A stretch of 64,000 bases of DNA. Origin: Microvenator marinus. Lineage in GTDB: Bacteria > Myxococcota_A > Bradymonadia > Bradymonadales > Bradymonadaceae. The stretch lies in NCBI RefSeq assembly GCF_007993755.1, contig NZ_CP042467.1:5480001-5544000 (forward strand), given 5' to 3'. Each line of letters opens with the position of its first letter. The stretch's first letter is position 1. The position numbers and the translations under genes are program-made. Of the stretch, positions 45,281 through 54,408 are shown one piece after another. A model generated the notes under the pieces. It was not told where the DNA came from. It saw only the letters and a list, made by a program, of their open reading frames with translations, and made no database searches.

Positions 45281-46411
45281 ATGATTGTCATGAGTATCTA
45301 TATGACATTTGAAGAAGCCGCGGAATTCCTGAACACTTCTCGAAGCACACTCTATCGTTGGCTGCGCGAGGAAAGGGTTCCTGCCCACAAAATGGGACGG
45401 CAGTGGCGTTTCCTTCGCGACGAGCTTGAAGCGTTCAGTCGAGGGGACGTGCCAATGAACAATCTTTCGGAGCTCGCAAAGCTATTGCGCGACCGAAATC
45501 AAGAGGAGGACGAGATGCAGATGACACACCCAAGTGAGATTTCGAACGGGCTAATTTGGGACGCACTGGACCATGGGGCTTCCGTGATTCACATCGACCC
45601 CAAGGGTAGCAGTCACCAAGTGCGCTACCGCACTGATAAGGGGCTTGAGACACTCTTTGAGCTGCCCGCGCTTACCTTTGAGTCGCTGGATTCCGAGTGG
45701 ACGAAGAGCTCGAAGCCAGTACGCGGAGACCTCAAGAGGCGGCTTTTTCTGGAGCGCGACCAGAAAGGGAAGACCGACCGAGTTCAGGTGCGCTACCAGA
45801 AACTCGAGACGCTCGCCGGCTCCCGCGTGGTGCTGCGCCTGCTGCCTGAGAACACTTTCGCGATGGAGGTCGATGTGATCGCGCCTGAAGCCGAGGACGC
45901 TCAAACACTGCGGAAATGGATGAACGCAACTCATGGGCTGGTTCTGATATCCGGCCGCTCCGGTTCGGGCAAGACGACCACGGCTTATGTGTGTTTGAAT
46001 GAGCTTGCTCAAGCCAAAGATAAGGTCATTTTCACTATCGAAGACCCGATTGGGACGTACATTCCGGATGTGAATCAGCTCGAAGTCGACTTGAACGATG
46101 AGCGGGCCTATCGCGAGGCGTTCTCCGCGGTTTTTGATAGTGACGTCGACGTGCTCTTCATCTCTTCGACCATTGCGTCTCGTCACCGCCAGACCATGTG
46201 GCGAAGCGCGTTGAGCGCAGCGGAGTCTGGTCACCTTGTCTTTGTGCAGATGGAGGCGGACTCTGCGGAAGACGCTGTCGCGCGAATGCGTGCTGAAGTT
46301 GACGGTCCTTTGGACGACGTTTTGGTGGGCGCCGTGTGGCAGGAGCTCGTCGAGAAGAAGGGCGGTGGCCGAAAGGCGCGCTACGAGTTTTTCGAAGGAC
46401 CGAGCAGATAG
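45281..46411 (+). CDS. HTH domain fused to GspE/PilB-type ATPase
   Basis: 376 residues. Residues 8-55 are an excisionase-type helix-turn-helix (MTFEEAAEFLNTSRSTLYRW, then MGRQWRFLRDELEAF). A linker leads into a secretion-ATPase fold with Walker A SGRSGSGKTTT near residue 225 and an Asp-box IEDPIG near 252. The Walker B region reads VDVLFISS, lacking the usual acidic pair, and the N-terminal domain of a true PilB is cut short. It looks like a degenerate type II/IV ATPase used as a regulator. In-frame ATGs at 45281, 45290 and 45302 are all possible; none has a strong ribosome site. Confidence 0.75.
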   Translation: MIVMSIYMTFEEAAEFLNTSRSTLYRWLREERVPAHKMGRQWRFLRDELEAFSRGDVPMNNLSELAKLLRDRNQEEDEMQMTHPSEISNGLIWDALDHGASVIHIDPKGSSHQVRYRTDKGLETLFELPALTFESLDSEWTKSSKPVRGDLKRRLFLERDQKGKTDRVQVRYQKLETLAGSRVVLRLLPENTFAMEVDVIAPEAEDAQTLRKWMNATHGLVLISGRSGSGKTTTAYVCLNELAQAKDKVIFTIEDPIGTYIPDVNQLEVDLNDERAYREAFSAVFDSDVDVLFISSTIASRHRQTMWRSALSAAESGHLVFVQMEADSAEDAVARMRAEVDGPLDDVLVGAVWQELVEKKGGGRKARYEFFEGPSR

Positions 46412-46416
46412 TCCGT

Positions 46417-47031
46417 TCAGGGATAGAACCACGCGGTTAGGGCTGCTCGAGGCGCGTGGGTAGGCAGCACCTGGTGGTCCAAGACTTCGCTTAAGAAGAC
46501 CACTAAACGGTCAGCAACGGGTTCGATATCTTCGACCTTTTCGTCGGCGAAGAACACCCGTAACTGACCGCCATGAGTCGGCTCCCAGTGCACATTCGGA
46601 TAGTAGATTGCGGTCAGAGTTCGGCTGCTCTTGCCGTGAAACGCGTCGCGGTGACGGTCGTAATGAGCACCATTTCCGCTGTAGAGTGCGACTTGTGTGT
46701 CAAAGCGTTTGAGACCCATCCAGCAATGCTCGTTGGCCGCCGTTCGGACTCCCTCGAAGAGTGCCGTGACGCGCGAGAATTCGTGTGCGTTGGTCTCGTC
46801 CACCCAAGTGATGAGGTCTTGGCGTATGGCCGCATCTTGGCGAAGGTTGCCAGATCTTCCTACACCAGCATGTTTTAGGTTTCCGTCTTGGGCGAGTTTG
46901 AGAACGGTGTTGAAGGTAGAAGCGGCCGTGCCAAGACCTAAGACGGAGTCGAAAATCAGTACGCCGCCGTCGCCAAGCAGCTGCACCATCTCATCGGTCC
47001 AAGGACACCAATCCACTTGCGCACTTATCAT
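46417..47031 (-). CDS. 2-oxoglutarate/Fe(II)-dependent oxygenase (prolyl 4-hydroxylase type)
   Basis: 204 residues from the ATG at 47031, with a strong TGGAGG site; the frame runs on to a TTG at 47100. The iron site shows as HYDRHRD and a late His in LDHQVLP; an Arg in PRAALTAWFY matches the residue that binds 2-oxoglutarate. RTLTAIYYPNVHWEPTHGG is typical of the family. It likely hydroxylates a protein or small molecule. It lies 75 bases after the long helical protein gene on the same strand. Confidence 0.85.
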   Translation of the reverse strand: MISAQVDWCPWTDEMVQLLGDGGVLIFDSVLGLGTAASTFNTVLKLAQDGNLKHAGVGRSGNLRQDAAIRQDLITWVDETNAHEFSRVTALFEGVRTAANEHCWMGLKRFDTQVALYSGNGAHYDRHRDAFHGKSSRTLTAIYYPNVHWEPTHGGQLRVFFADEKVEDIEPVADRLVVFLSEVLDHQVLPTHAPRAALTAWFYP

Positions 47032-47106
47032 AAGCCTCCATCGCCCGAATTTTTCAGGGTCGAACGCATTATGGAAGCCATCATTTTTGCGTTTGGTCAA
47101 GCGCGT

Positions 47107-50100
47107 TTAGGCGTCAATTTTCGCGAGGCAAAGCTGTGAAATTGCATAGCTAGCTCCCCACAACTCGTGGGGTTCCAAGTCGTCCCCGGTAGAGGGGTCG
47201 AGCGCTGCGTCCAGAATTTGGTGGACAATGGGCAGCGAGATCTGGCTTTGAAAGTTATTGTGAATCATCTGAGCGAATTTAAGTTTGGTCAGAGCCGAAG
47301 CGTCTCTGAGTGCTGCGTTCAAGTACGCGGAGGCGATTCTCCTCAAGTTTTCGTGGCTATGAGCAAGGCAGTCGACAATGGCTTGAGGCCCCGTTTCCTC
47401 CACATGTTCTTCGTCCCAGATGCCGCTCAGAATTTGAAGGTCTTCGACTGTATCAGCCATATCCCCCTGTTCACTGCACCAAAGTAGCATTACCTCGACC
47501 TGATGCCGTCTGTAGTAGAGCGGCGAAGCAAACTCCGAAACCCCACGTCCGAGCTTCGTTGCCTCCTCTTGGGTCAGGGCCGAGGCCAAGTCGCCCGCAC
47601 CTAGCCAAAGCGTCAGGCTAGTTCCCGGAGTGAGTTCGGACTTTGCGAATTCTCGCAGGGTCTCCAAACGCTTCGGTCCACGCACAGCCACCTGCAGGTG
47701 TTGAAATGGGGTGCGCTCCTTTGGCGGGGTCGATTGGCTAGTCTGCGCAGCAAGGGCGTCCTCCACCAAGGCAGACAACCACTCCTTGTCGCCTGGGTTG
47801 CGGCTATATGCCTCGAGATGGCGCTTGAGGACATTTGCAGCTCCGGGGATTGGGTCCAGCTCGCGCAAGATGTGTGCATAAACCCAGACAAGCTCGAAAT
47901 GCTTTGCAGAGCGAAGCGCCTTCATCAGACTCTTTGTGTCTGGATCGAGCACCCAGCAATGCTGAAGTACGCGTGCCTGTCGCATGAGGATGTTTCCCTC
48001 GGAGGTAGACCCTAAGCTCCAGTAGATGTCCCTTGTGTTGAAGTCTTTGCGAATCTCAAACGACTTTGAAATCAAACTAACCAAGAGTTTAAACGGTAGG
48101 GCGACAAAGAGGTCGATATCGTAGAAAAAACCACAAAAATCTTCAGCTTTTGATTCACCCACCAGTTTGGAAAAAACGCGCAAGTGCCGCTCTCCAAGAG
48201 CCTGTATGATGCCGCGATCGATCGGACAATCTTGGCGGGCAAAATGAAGTCCACGCAGCGTATTTGTGCACGTCTTTTCGATGAGTTCGACGCGTTGCTT
48301 TGGACTAAATCCAGGGTGATACCAAATGATTTGCGTGAGGTGAGGGGGAGGGGACCAATAGTCTCCGTTGGCGTCAAACCACCGCATGGCTCGGGTTGCG
48401 TCAAGTTTGAGCAGTTCGGCGGCTGCCAACGCGTCCCAGGGGCGTCTTTGACGCCACGCGACAGAGTTTAAGAGTTCGATGTCAGCTTCCTCGCGACCGG
48501 AGAGAAATGCTTCTTCCACCTGAGCATCGAGACTTTTTTCAGGAAATAGTGAGTCTTCTTCGGGTTCCTCAGGGGTCCACTTCGTGAGCCCATCGTCATA
48601 CCAAAGGCGCCGGGGACCGTGGATCTGAGTGGGTTTCCCTTCTGCGGCAAGGTCTAATTTGCAATGCGTCACAAATGACCGAATGGCGGTGTCAACGGCT
48701 ACTTTGAGCTCCTTTGAGAGGTTAGGTGCGGTGGAGTAGAGCTCGTAGCCAATGACGCGATGTGACTGCGATAAGGCGATGAGTTTTCGCGCGATTCTCT
48801 CTCCGGAAGTGCGTGTGACATAAACCACATGTTTGTTGATATCGAGTGCATTGATGAGCGCACTCATGGCGTGTTCGCCATTTTCCAAAGAAAGACAGGT
48901 TTGTGCCATGGTTCCCATCTGCGCCGCCATCAGATAGGAAGTCTCGGTTGAGATTGTCAGTCTTTCGCCCAGAACCGCAACATCTGTCCTAAATCCTTCG
49001 GCCCAGAGTTCTAGACGTTCCCCGAGAGGGCTGGCCTTCATCCATGCTGCATTCAGGGGTAGGTCTCGAGCTGGCGTCTTCGTGATTGAGGCGCACAAAA
49101 AATCACGAAAGAGTGTTGGGTCGAGTTCTGCGTTCTGGGACACTGCAAGGGCGAGTCGAAGCTCCTCGGTGAGCTCCGAGGTGTTGAGAGTTTGGCCAGT
49201 TATCTGCTCAATCAGCTCACAGGTCGCCATGTCCAAAACTCTGTTCAAACTTCTGGCTTTAAGCTCCTCTATGCTTCTACGGATAAGATTCTTAGCCCGC
49301 TTGCGGGCCTTCAGGCGATCCGGCTGACCCAGAATCTTGAGAAGGTTTTTCGACGGGCACTCACTTTCGCCAGCAAGCGAGCGAAAGTGCAGATATTCGT
49401 TTAGAAGATCTTCGTTTTCAGGGGTGTTGCCGAGCTGCTCGAGCAGTGACAAGTCGGCATGTTTGCCAACGGTCTCCCAACGGTTCAAAGCCCTCTTGAT
49501 GGGAGAACCCTGGCCGGTAGCATTGGAGAGCGCGTGAAGGCGCGCAGCCAGAAGAGGTCCCGATTCCTGACTTCTAAGAGACCGGGTAAGGGCAAGGGTT
49601 TGTTCAGGGGCACTCCCAGACTCGAAGAGTCTTCGCAACCAGCCGGACTCAAGATCCAACTTCTCCAAGAGATCTTTGTCCAGTTGCATCAGGAAGGAGA
49701 GGTACTTCTCTAGTGTATTCTCGTCCTGGCGGAGACCGAGGCTGTCTTGATGCAGGGAGGGTGTCTCGGCTACAAAGTTCAGGTGTCTGGCGCTAAGAGT
49801 GGACTTTAGGAGTCGGGGTCCAAACCACACGGTCAAGAGGGAAGTGTGTTGTCTCAAGACGGGCCAGATCTCTGCGAGCCTCGCCGATGGAATCTCGCTA
49901 AGGATTGAGTTGAGCGATTTCACGTGCGACCAGTCGAATTGGTTGAGGCCCGGGAGTGAAATGCCGGGGTGGTGCAGGGGGATCGTGACTAGACGGTCGG
50001 CGCTCTCGGGGATGTCATCGCTAAAGATGCTCTCGAGGATGTTTCGTGAAGTATCGATGCCGAAGATCAGAGAAACTCGAACTAGAAAACGCGCAATCCA

Positions 50101-50622
50101 ATCGAGCTCCTCGGAGATTTGGCGTACTTTAGCGTCAACCTTGTGGTCGTTGTTGAAAACTCGGGACAGCGTCTTGAGAGACTGGTCCAAGCCAGACTCG
50201 TCAAGGAGCGTGAGTTGAGAGTTTTCTCTATCCTTGTGTGCGATTTTTAGAACGTCGAGTGAGTCTTCAATCTGGCCAAGCAGAGCCCCAATATCCACGT
50301 TATGGTAGCGTTTTAGAGGTGCTGTTCCAGCCTCGATGAGTTTTGGCAGTTCCTTGCTTGTCTTGAGAACTTTAAGTTGATAGCTCCAGCGCCCAAGTCG
50401 CCCACCATCCACTTTCAGGACTTCTCGTGCACCTACCAAACTTCCCAGTCTTTGCGCGTCTGGCAGTGTTTTTTGTCTGAGCGCCAGAGCCAGTTGGCTA
50501 AGGTCTTCCTTTAGGGCAGGTTGGCTGAGCAGCCAAAGTTCACCTTGAAAGAAGGGCACACCTTGTGACCTTCCAAGGTGTGCGAGGTGGCTCGCTAATT
50601 CTTCGGCAATTCCGTTCTTCAT
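47107..50622 (-). CDS. Large helical protein of unknown function
   Basis: 1171 residues from the ATG at 50622 (upstream TTG at 50652 possible). Almost entirely helical and Leu-rich, without signal peptide or membrane segment. One compact region near residues 560-650 (MGTMAQTCLSLENGEHA, then VVYVTRTSGERIARKL and IGYELYS) looks like a distinct domain with a conserved Cys and might be an enzyme-like fold. HEAT-like repeats are plausible in the C-terminal third (HENLRRIASAYLNAAL). I cannot name a family. Confidence 0.65.
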   Translation of the reverse strand: MKNGIAEELASHLAHLGRSQGVPFFQGELWLLSQPALKEDLSQLALALRQKTLPDAQRLGSLVGAREVLKVDGGRLGRWSYQLKVLKTSKELPKLIEAGTAPLKRYHNVDIGALLGQIEDSLDVLKIAHKDRENSQLTLLDESGLDQSLKTLSRVFNNDHKVDAKVRQISEELDWIARFLVRVSLIFGIDTSRNILESIFSDDIPESADRLVTIPLHHPGISLPGLNQFDWSHVKSLNSILSEIPSARLAEIWPVLRQHTSLLTVWFGPRLLKSTLSARHLNFVAETPSLHQDSLGLRQDENTLEKYLSFLMQLDKDLLEKLDLESGWLRRLFESGSAPEQTLALTRSLRSQESGPLLAARLHALSNATGQGSPIKRALNRWETVGKHADLSLLEQLGNTPENEDLLNEYLHFRSLAGESECPSKNLLKILGQPDRLKARKRAKNLIRRSIEELKARSLNRVLDMATCELIEQITGQTLNTSELTEELRLALAVSQNAELDPTLFRDFLCASITKTPARDLPLNAAWMKASPLGERLELWAEGFRTDVAVLGERLTISTETSYLMAAQMGTMAQTCLSLENGEHAMSALINALDINKHVVYVTRTSGERIARKLIALSQSHRVIGYELYSTAPNLSKELKVAVDTAIRSFVTHCKLDLAAEGKPTQIHGPRRLWYDDGLTKWTPEEPEEDSLFPEKSLDAQVEEAFLSGREEADIELLNSVAWRQRRPWDALAAAELLKLDATRAMRWFDANGDYWSPPPHLTQIIWYHPGFSPKQRVELIEKTCTNTLRGLHFARQDCPIDRGIIQALGERHLRVFSKLVGESKAEDFCGFFYDIDLFVALPFKLLVSLISKSFEIRKDFNTRDIYWSLGSTSEGNILMRQARVLQHCWVLDPDTKSLMKALRSAKHFELVWVYAHILRELDPIPGAANVLKRHLEAYSRNPGDKEWLSALVEDALAAQTSQSTPPKERTPFQHLQVAVRGPKRLETLREFAKSELTPGTSLTLWLGAGDLASALTQEEATKLGRGVSEFASPLYYRRHQVEVMLLWCSEQGDMADTVEDLQILSGIWDEEHVEETGPQAIVDCLAHSHENLRRIASAYLNAALRDASALTKLKFAQMIHNNFQSQISLPIVHQILDAALDPSTGDDLEPHELWGASYAISQLCLAKIDA

Positions 50623-50668
50623 TTGTCCAATCTTATTGGGCCAGAAAGGCAATAGCCAGGGTTGATGG

Positions 50669-51967
50669 TCAGTACTGTATTGGCGAGACCTTGATTTTCA
50701 AGGTTCCAGTGACCGTGTTTGGAGCGTAGGGGCAGGAAAACTTTGCCTGGCTCAAAATGGGTTGAGCACACTTGCCGAAGTCCTGCAGTTCGTCCGGCCA
50801 CGTTACCTCGATGCTCTTTGTGTTTCCTTGTGTATCAATCACAAATGCAACTCGGACGTCTTGCTCGGTTTCTGTCAGGTTCTTGGTGCAGCTTCTCAAT
50901 GCCTCGTAGCTAAGGGCGTTGGTTCCTAAAGCGCTAGCGTATGGGTCGTCACCGCTGAAATCGGCCAAGTATGCGGAGCGATTAAAATTGTCCACCCTTT
51001 CAGAGGAAAGAAATTTGTTGGACGAACCCGGGTAATAGTTGATGTATGCAGACATCCGGCGTTCTTGGCCTGGGCCGAAGTTGACCTTGCGTGCGATGGC
51101 ATCGCATTCACATGCGAAATTGGTCCTCGGTAGGTGGTCTGGCAGCGATGCCTCGCAACGCACTACCTCGCCTGCAGCATTGACTTCAAGCAGATGCCGC
51201 ATACCCCACCAGTCTCGCCAGGTCTTGGCCTCCTGTGCGCATTGAGAGAAGTCTGAAACTACGGCATCAAAGGCAGCGCGGGAGTACGTTTCACCCCATT
51301 CACCGCTAAATTCTGCGTCGCGCACCATGATTCCCGGTGAATCTTGTGCGAGTGTACCAAGGATTCCCAAGCCATCATTCTTAGGCTTTTCCAGCGGCAT
51401 TTTGGTAAACGTGGCGTTGGCAATTTGCGCCGCCCAGGTATCAACGTCACCGTCGAGTTCCAGCGTCCATTTGGAGCGCGCTCGGTCAAAGTAGTCGCGA
51501 CCTTTAGCTTTGGTCTCTGCGTCGCGAAGCGTCACGGTGAGCACGCATTTCTCGGTGCATCGGATTCCAATCTCGGCGCCCACTGCGTCTGGGTTCAAGG
51601 CGCGCATCGCGAGTGCAGGAGAGGGCGGATCGAAGCATTGGCCCTCTTTTACGTAATTCCCTTGAGCCACCCGCGTCCATTCGTTCAATAGATCCGTGTA
51701 GGGTGACGCCGAGTCATGAATTGGGCGGAAAGGCCCGAACTCGCCCAGCTTCAAGGCCAGTGCGTCACCAGCAGCCACGAGCTCGTCGTGAAATACCACG
51801 CGGCCGTATACCTTGAGTGAGTCCATCAATAAGGGCTCAGCGTCCTCCACGCTTCGGCTTTGTGCCGGAGTTGCGACCGTTTCCGGAGTGAGAGCAGGCT
51901 CGGCACCCCTCGTGGACGCAGAACAGGAGAGTGCAAATAGTGCCAGTGTGACCAAGAACGTCTGCAT
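50669..51967 (-). CDS. Lipoprotein with TonB-like C-terminal repeats
   Basis: 432 residues from the ATG at 51967, where a signal peptide with lipobox FALSC starts. Two segments resemble the TonB/AgmX-type pattern: HLLEVNAAGEVVRCEASLPD and VAFVIDTQGNTKSIEVTWPD, each followed by a Cys and a KF or KVNF strand. There is no clear ribosome site, and the frame continues 91 codons upstream to 52240. A protein with the signal peptide inside would not be secreted, so I place the start here. It is followed by the large helical protein gene, with a gap of 46 bases. Confidence 0.65.
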   Translation of the reverse strand: MQTFLVTLALFALSCSASTRGAEPALTPETVATPAQSRSVEDAEPLLMDSLKVYGRVVFHDELVAAGDALALKLGEFGPFRPIHDSASPYTDLLNEWTRVAQGNYVKEGQCFDPPSPALAMRALNPDAVGAEIGIRCTEKCVLTVTLRDAETKAKGRDYFDRARSKWTLELDGDVDTWAAQIANATFTKMPLEKPKNDGLGILGTLAQDSPGIMVRDAEFSGEWGETYSRAAFDAVVSDFSQCAQEAKTWRDWWGMRHLLEVNAAGEVVRCEASLPDHLPRTNFACECDAIARKVNFGPGQERRMSAYINYYPGSSNKFLSSERVDNFNRSAYLADFSGDDPYASALGTNALSYEALRSCTKNLTETEQDVRVAFVIDTQGNTKSIEVTWPDELQDFGKCAQPILSQAKFSCPYAPNTVTGTLKIKVSPIQY

Positions 51968-52240
51968 AGTTGAGTCCAAATCGGTTAAGATTTTGCGAAG
52001 ATGAGGTATCCCTTCAAGGGTCAAGAGGCCATCTCCCCACGATACCTTGAGTTCATCGAAACGTTGCGAGGCCAAGAGTCTATCGCCTTTGAATAGATAG
52101 AGGCAAGGTGCAGGAACCGAGGCCAAATTTCCGGAGAGGAGTCTTCCGTAAAAATCTTCTGGATCCATGGGTTCGAAGGTCTGATTGGCGAATTCCTCAG
52201 ATGCACCGAATCCGGTGTCGTTCTCTTTCCACAACTTCAT
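51968..52240 (-). other. In-frame upstream reading frame with coding-like sequence
   Basis: 91 codons from the ATG at 52240 run into the lipoprotein without a stop (MKLWKENDTGFGASEEFA, then GRLLSGNLASVPAPCLYLF). The composition looks like real protein. It may be a small gene that lost its stop, or the true N-terminus of the downstream protein. Confidence 0.35.
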
Positions 52241-52404
52241 CGAAAAACCGTGAGGAAAGGCTGTGGTGGAGCAACTCAGCGAGACCCCGAGGTGCTAAGG
52301 ATTCTGGACTTCGCAAGTGAAGGGCGGCAAACCGCTACAACGTGCCGAGTGTCGCGATGCGACACAAGGTTTATCGCAGTGATTTTTTCAGATACTATCC
52401 GAGG

Positions 52405-53229
52405 ATGAAACGAATCTTTTTGGTGGTCCTATTCTTGGTGGGGTGCGCCAGTACTCCTCCCGAACCTGAAACAACTCAGATTGCCGAGGCGCCGGTGGTC
52501 GTCGCGAGCGAGCCAAAACCGCCGGCTGAACCGGTGTCTACGAGCAAGTGGCCTGAACATTTCAAGATGACCGTCGCTCTTGAAGTGGAAGCTGGTGGGT
52601 TCAAGGCGCAAACATGCGAGTGGAAACTCGACTTCGTGCGCGAAGGCTCGTTCTATTGGGTACGTGGCGAGGAAACATATCCTGAGCTGGTGCCCGCGAG
52701 CACACTTGACGAGTACAAAGACAGTTTAATCAAGCTTACCTGCTTGTGGTTACCGACCAAGGTAGATGCTGAGAGTTTATTAGTTATTGAAAGGGCGCCT
52801 TTTCCAGCATCTGATATTGAACCGCGAGAAAGTCTGATGGCCTTTCATCGATTGCTGATGTCAGAGGAGGAAGCCATGGACGCCGCGCAAAGAGATCTTG
52901 ATGCGGTATTTCAGCGCGTGACGATCAACATGGACTTGTTTTCGTCCAATTCGTTTCCGTTGCCGTTCCTAAACGAATTGAGCGAAGGAGAGAGTCGAGA
53001 TCTGGATGGCAATCGTTTCACCTTCGTTGGAGAGCAAGACGAGGTCAGTGGAAACGCATGTCGGACCACGAAATTTGAAATGTTTGGTTCCTACCAGGGG
53101 CGAGATGTGGTGATTGATCACTGCTTCTCTGAGGAGTTCTACTTCAACCTTTTGACATCAGTAAACTTGCCCAAAGCGAGCGGTGTTGAGACTAGATCAT
53201 TCAGGGTCGTGGATGTGGTCGTCGAGTAG
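52405..53229 (+). CDS. Lipoprotein of unknown function
   Basis: 274 residues from the ATG at 52405, which follows CGAGG and begins a signal peptide with lipobox LVGC. After a Pro/Glu-rich linker comes a beta-rich domain without known motifs. The frame is open from 52342 but the earlier part lacks secretion features. It leads a group of small envelope genes running to 54389 on the same strand. Confidence 0.75.
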   Translation: MKRIFLVVLFLVGCASTPPEPETTQIAEAPVVVASEPKPPAEPVSTSKWPEHFKMTVALEVEAGGFKAQTCEWKLDFVREGSFYWVRGEETYPELVPASTLDEYKDSLIKLTCLWLPTKVDAESLLVIERAPFPASDIEPRESLMAFHRLLMSEEEAMDAAQRDLDAVFQRVTINMDLFSSNSFPLPFLNELSEGESRDLDGNRFTFVGEQDEVSGNACRTTKFEMFGSYQGRDVVIDHCFSEEFYFNLLTSVNLPKASGVETRSFRVVDVVVE

Positions 53230-53233
53230 AACA

Positions 53234-53779
53234 ATGCATGTCCCATCAATTTCAATTCTGGTTTTATCTGTTGGGATTTCTCTCGTGAGCTGCAAGGCTG
53301 ATGAGAAGGAAGCCGCGCCGGCGAGTCACGCTAGGTTAGAAGCTGTGCCGGCTAGCGCTACGCCTCCTCGTCCGGCGGTCGACGAGAGTGAGGAAGTTAA
53401 GATTGACGCGCATTGCGAGATGATCTCTCGTGACCCTGAAATGTTGGGGCGAGTACGTGTAGACGAGGGCCAAGTCCTCGTGGAAAGTCCGTCTCTTTTT
53501 GAGGATGGGACTGCTAAGATTCCCGTGGGTGCTTACGGACTGCTCAACGAGGTGTCGTATCAGATTTGCAAGACTCCTGAGATACGTCTCTTGGAGATTG
53601 GAGTTCATACGAGCACTCGGGGCTCCAGCGCGTTCAATGAGCGTCTAAGTCAAGATCGTGCTGACGCGCTGATGGAGTATCTTTCAGATTTCATCGAACC
53701 TAGTCGGCTTCAGGCCAAAGGATACGGCGAGTCAGAAGGGGTATCCGAGGGTTTCTATGAGTTTCGAATTGTTCAATAG
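53234..53779 (+). CDS. OmpA-like lipoprotein
   Basis: 181 residues from the ATG at 53234. The lipobox is LVSC. The C-terminal region holds an OmpA-type peptidoglycan-binding pattern: RLLEIGVHTSTRGSSAFNER, then LSQDRADALMEYL and LQAKGYGE. It starts 4 bases after the preceding lipoprotein gene and should tether the outer membrane to peptidoglycan. Confidence 0.78.
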   Translation: MHVPSISILVLSVGISLVSCKADEKEAAPASHARLEAVPASATPPRPAVDESEEVKIDAHCEMISRDPEMLGRVRVDEGQVLVESPSLFEDGTAKIPVGAYGLLNEVSYQICKTPEIRLLEIGVHTSTRGSSAFNERLSQDRADALMEYLSDFIEPSRLQAKGYGESEGVSEGFYEFRIVQ

Positions 53780-53799
53780 CAGTCAACTGAGGCGCATGA

Positions 53800-54099
53800 A
53801 TGAGCTCTAACGATTCAGAACAGAGCAAAAAAGTTGGTGTTCAGGTGTTTTGGCCAATCCTGCTGGTGGTTTTTCTGGCCCTTCTCGTTTTTCTCGTCAT
53901 GAGTCGCCCTTGTGAGTGGTTTCGGCTCCGCATTATCGTCTTTAGTTCGGACTATGGTTGGACGGATACGGTATCAGCTCCTTTTGGAAAGGAGTGCGCG
54001 GTTTGGTCCCAAGAAAATCCGATGTGGGCCATGGAGGGGGATTTTGACGCGCTCGGAAATCGGAAGAACAACGACATTATTCCTCTGGTAACGTTTTGA
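53800..54099 (+). CDS. Small membrane protein, tandem paralogue 1
   Basis: 99 residues with one transmembrane helix near residues 12-34 (FWPILLVVFLALLVFLV) and an exported domain beginning RPCEWFRL. The next gene encodes a related protein and overlaps it (TGATG). Function unknown. Confidence 0.65.
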   Translation: MSSNDSEQSKKVGVQVFWPILLVVFLALLVFLVMSRPCEWFRLRIIVFSSDYGWTDTVSAPFGKECAVWSQENPMWAMEGDFDALGNRKNNDIIPLVTF

Positions 54100-54389
54100 T
54101 GAAGTCGCGATTTAACAAAATAGAGCTTGCGCTCCTCGGTGTCTCGACGGTGTTGGCGATCTTCCTAGTTGCCCAGCTCTTTCGCCCTTGCGAGGTCTTC
54201 CGCATTAGGACCGTCGTGAGTTGGGAGGAGTTTGGTTGGTGGAACACTGGCGTGAACTTCGATCCTGACAACGGATGTGTGTGCTATCAATACGACCGTG
54301 ACGACCCACTGGTGCTCAAGGAGGGGGATGTGGCCCCTAAGCCATATGAGGAAGTTAGGCCTCCGGATGATGAGGTCCTGATTTGGTAG
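54099..54389 (+). CDS. Small membrane protein, tandem paralogue 2
   Basis: 96 residues from the ATG overlapping the previous stop. One transmembrane helix near residues 7-24 is followed by RPCEVFRIRTVVSWEEFGW, matching RPCEWFRLR and the Trp pattern in the upstream protein. The pair arose by tandem duplication. Function unknown. Confidence 0.65.
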   Translation: MKSRFNKIELALLGVSTVLAIFLVAQLFRPCEVFRIRTVVSWEEFGWWNTGVNFDPDNGCVCYQYDRDDPLVLKEGDVAPKPYEEVRPPDDEVLIW

Positions 54390-54408
54390 CATTTTTGACG
54401 GGAGGGTT

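Noticed and set aside
45551-46432. Minus-strand frame of 293 codons
   Set aside because: Antisense to the HTH-ATPase gene with clear Walker A motif.
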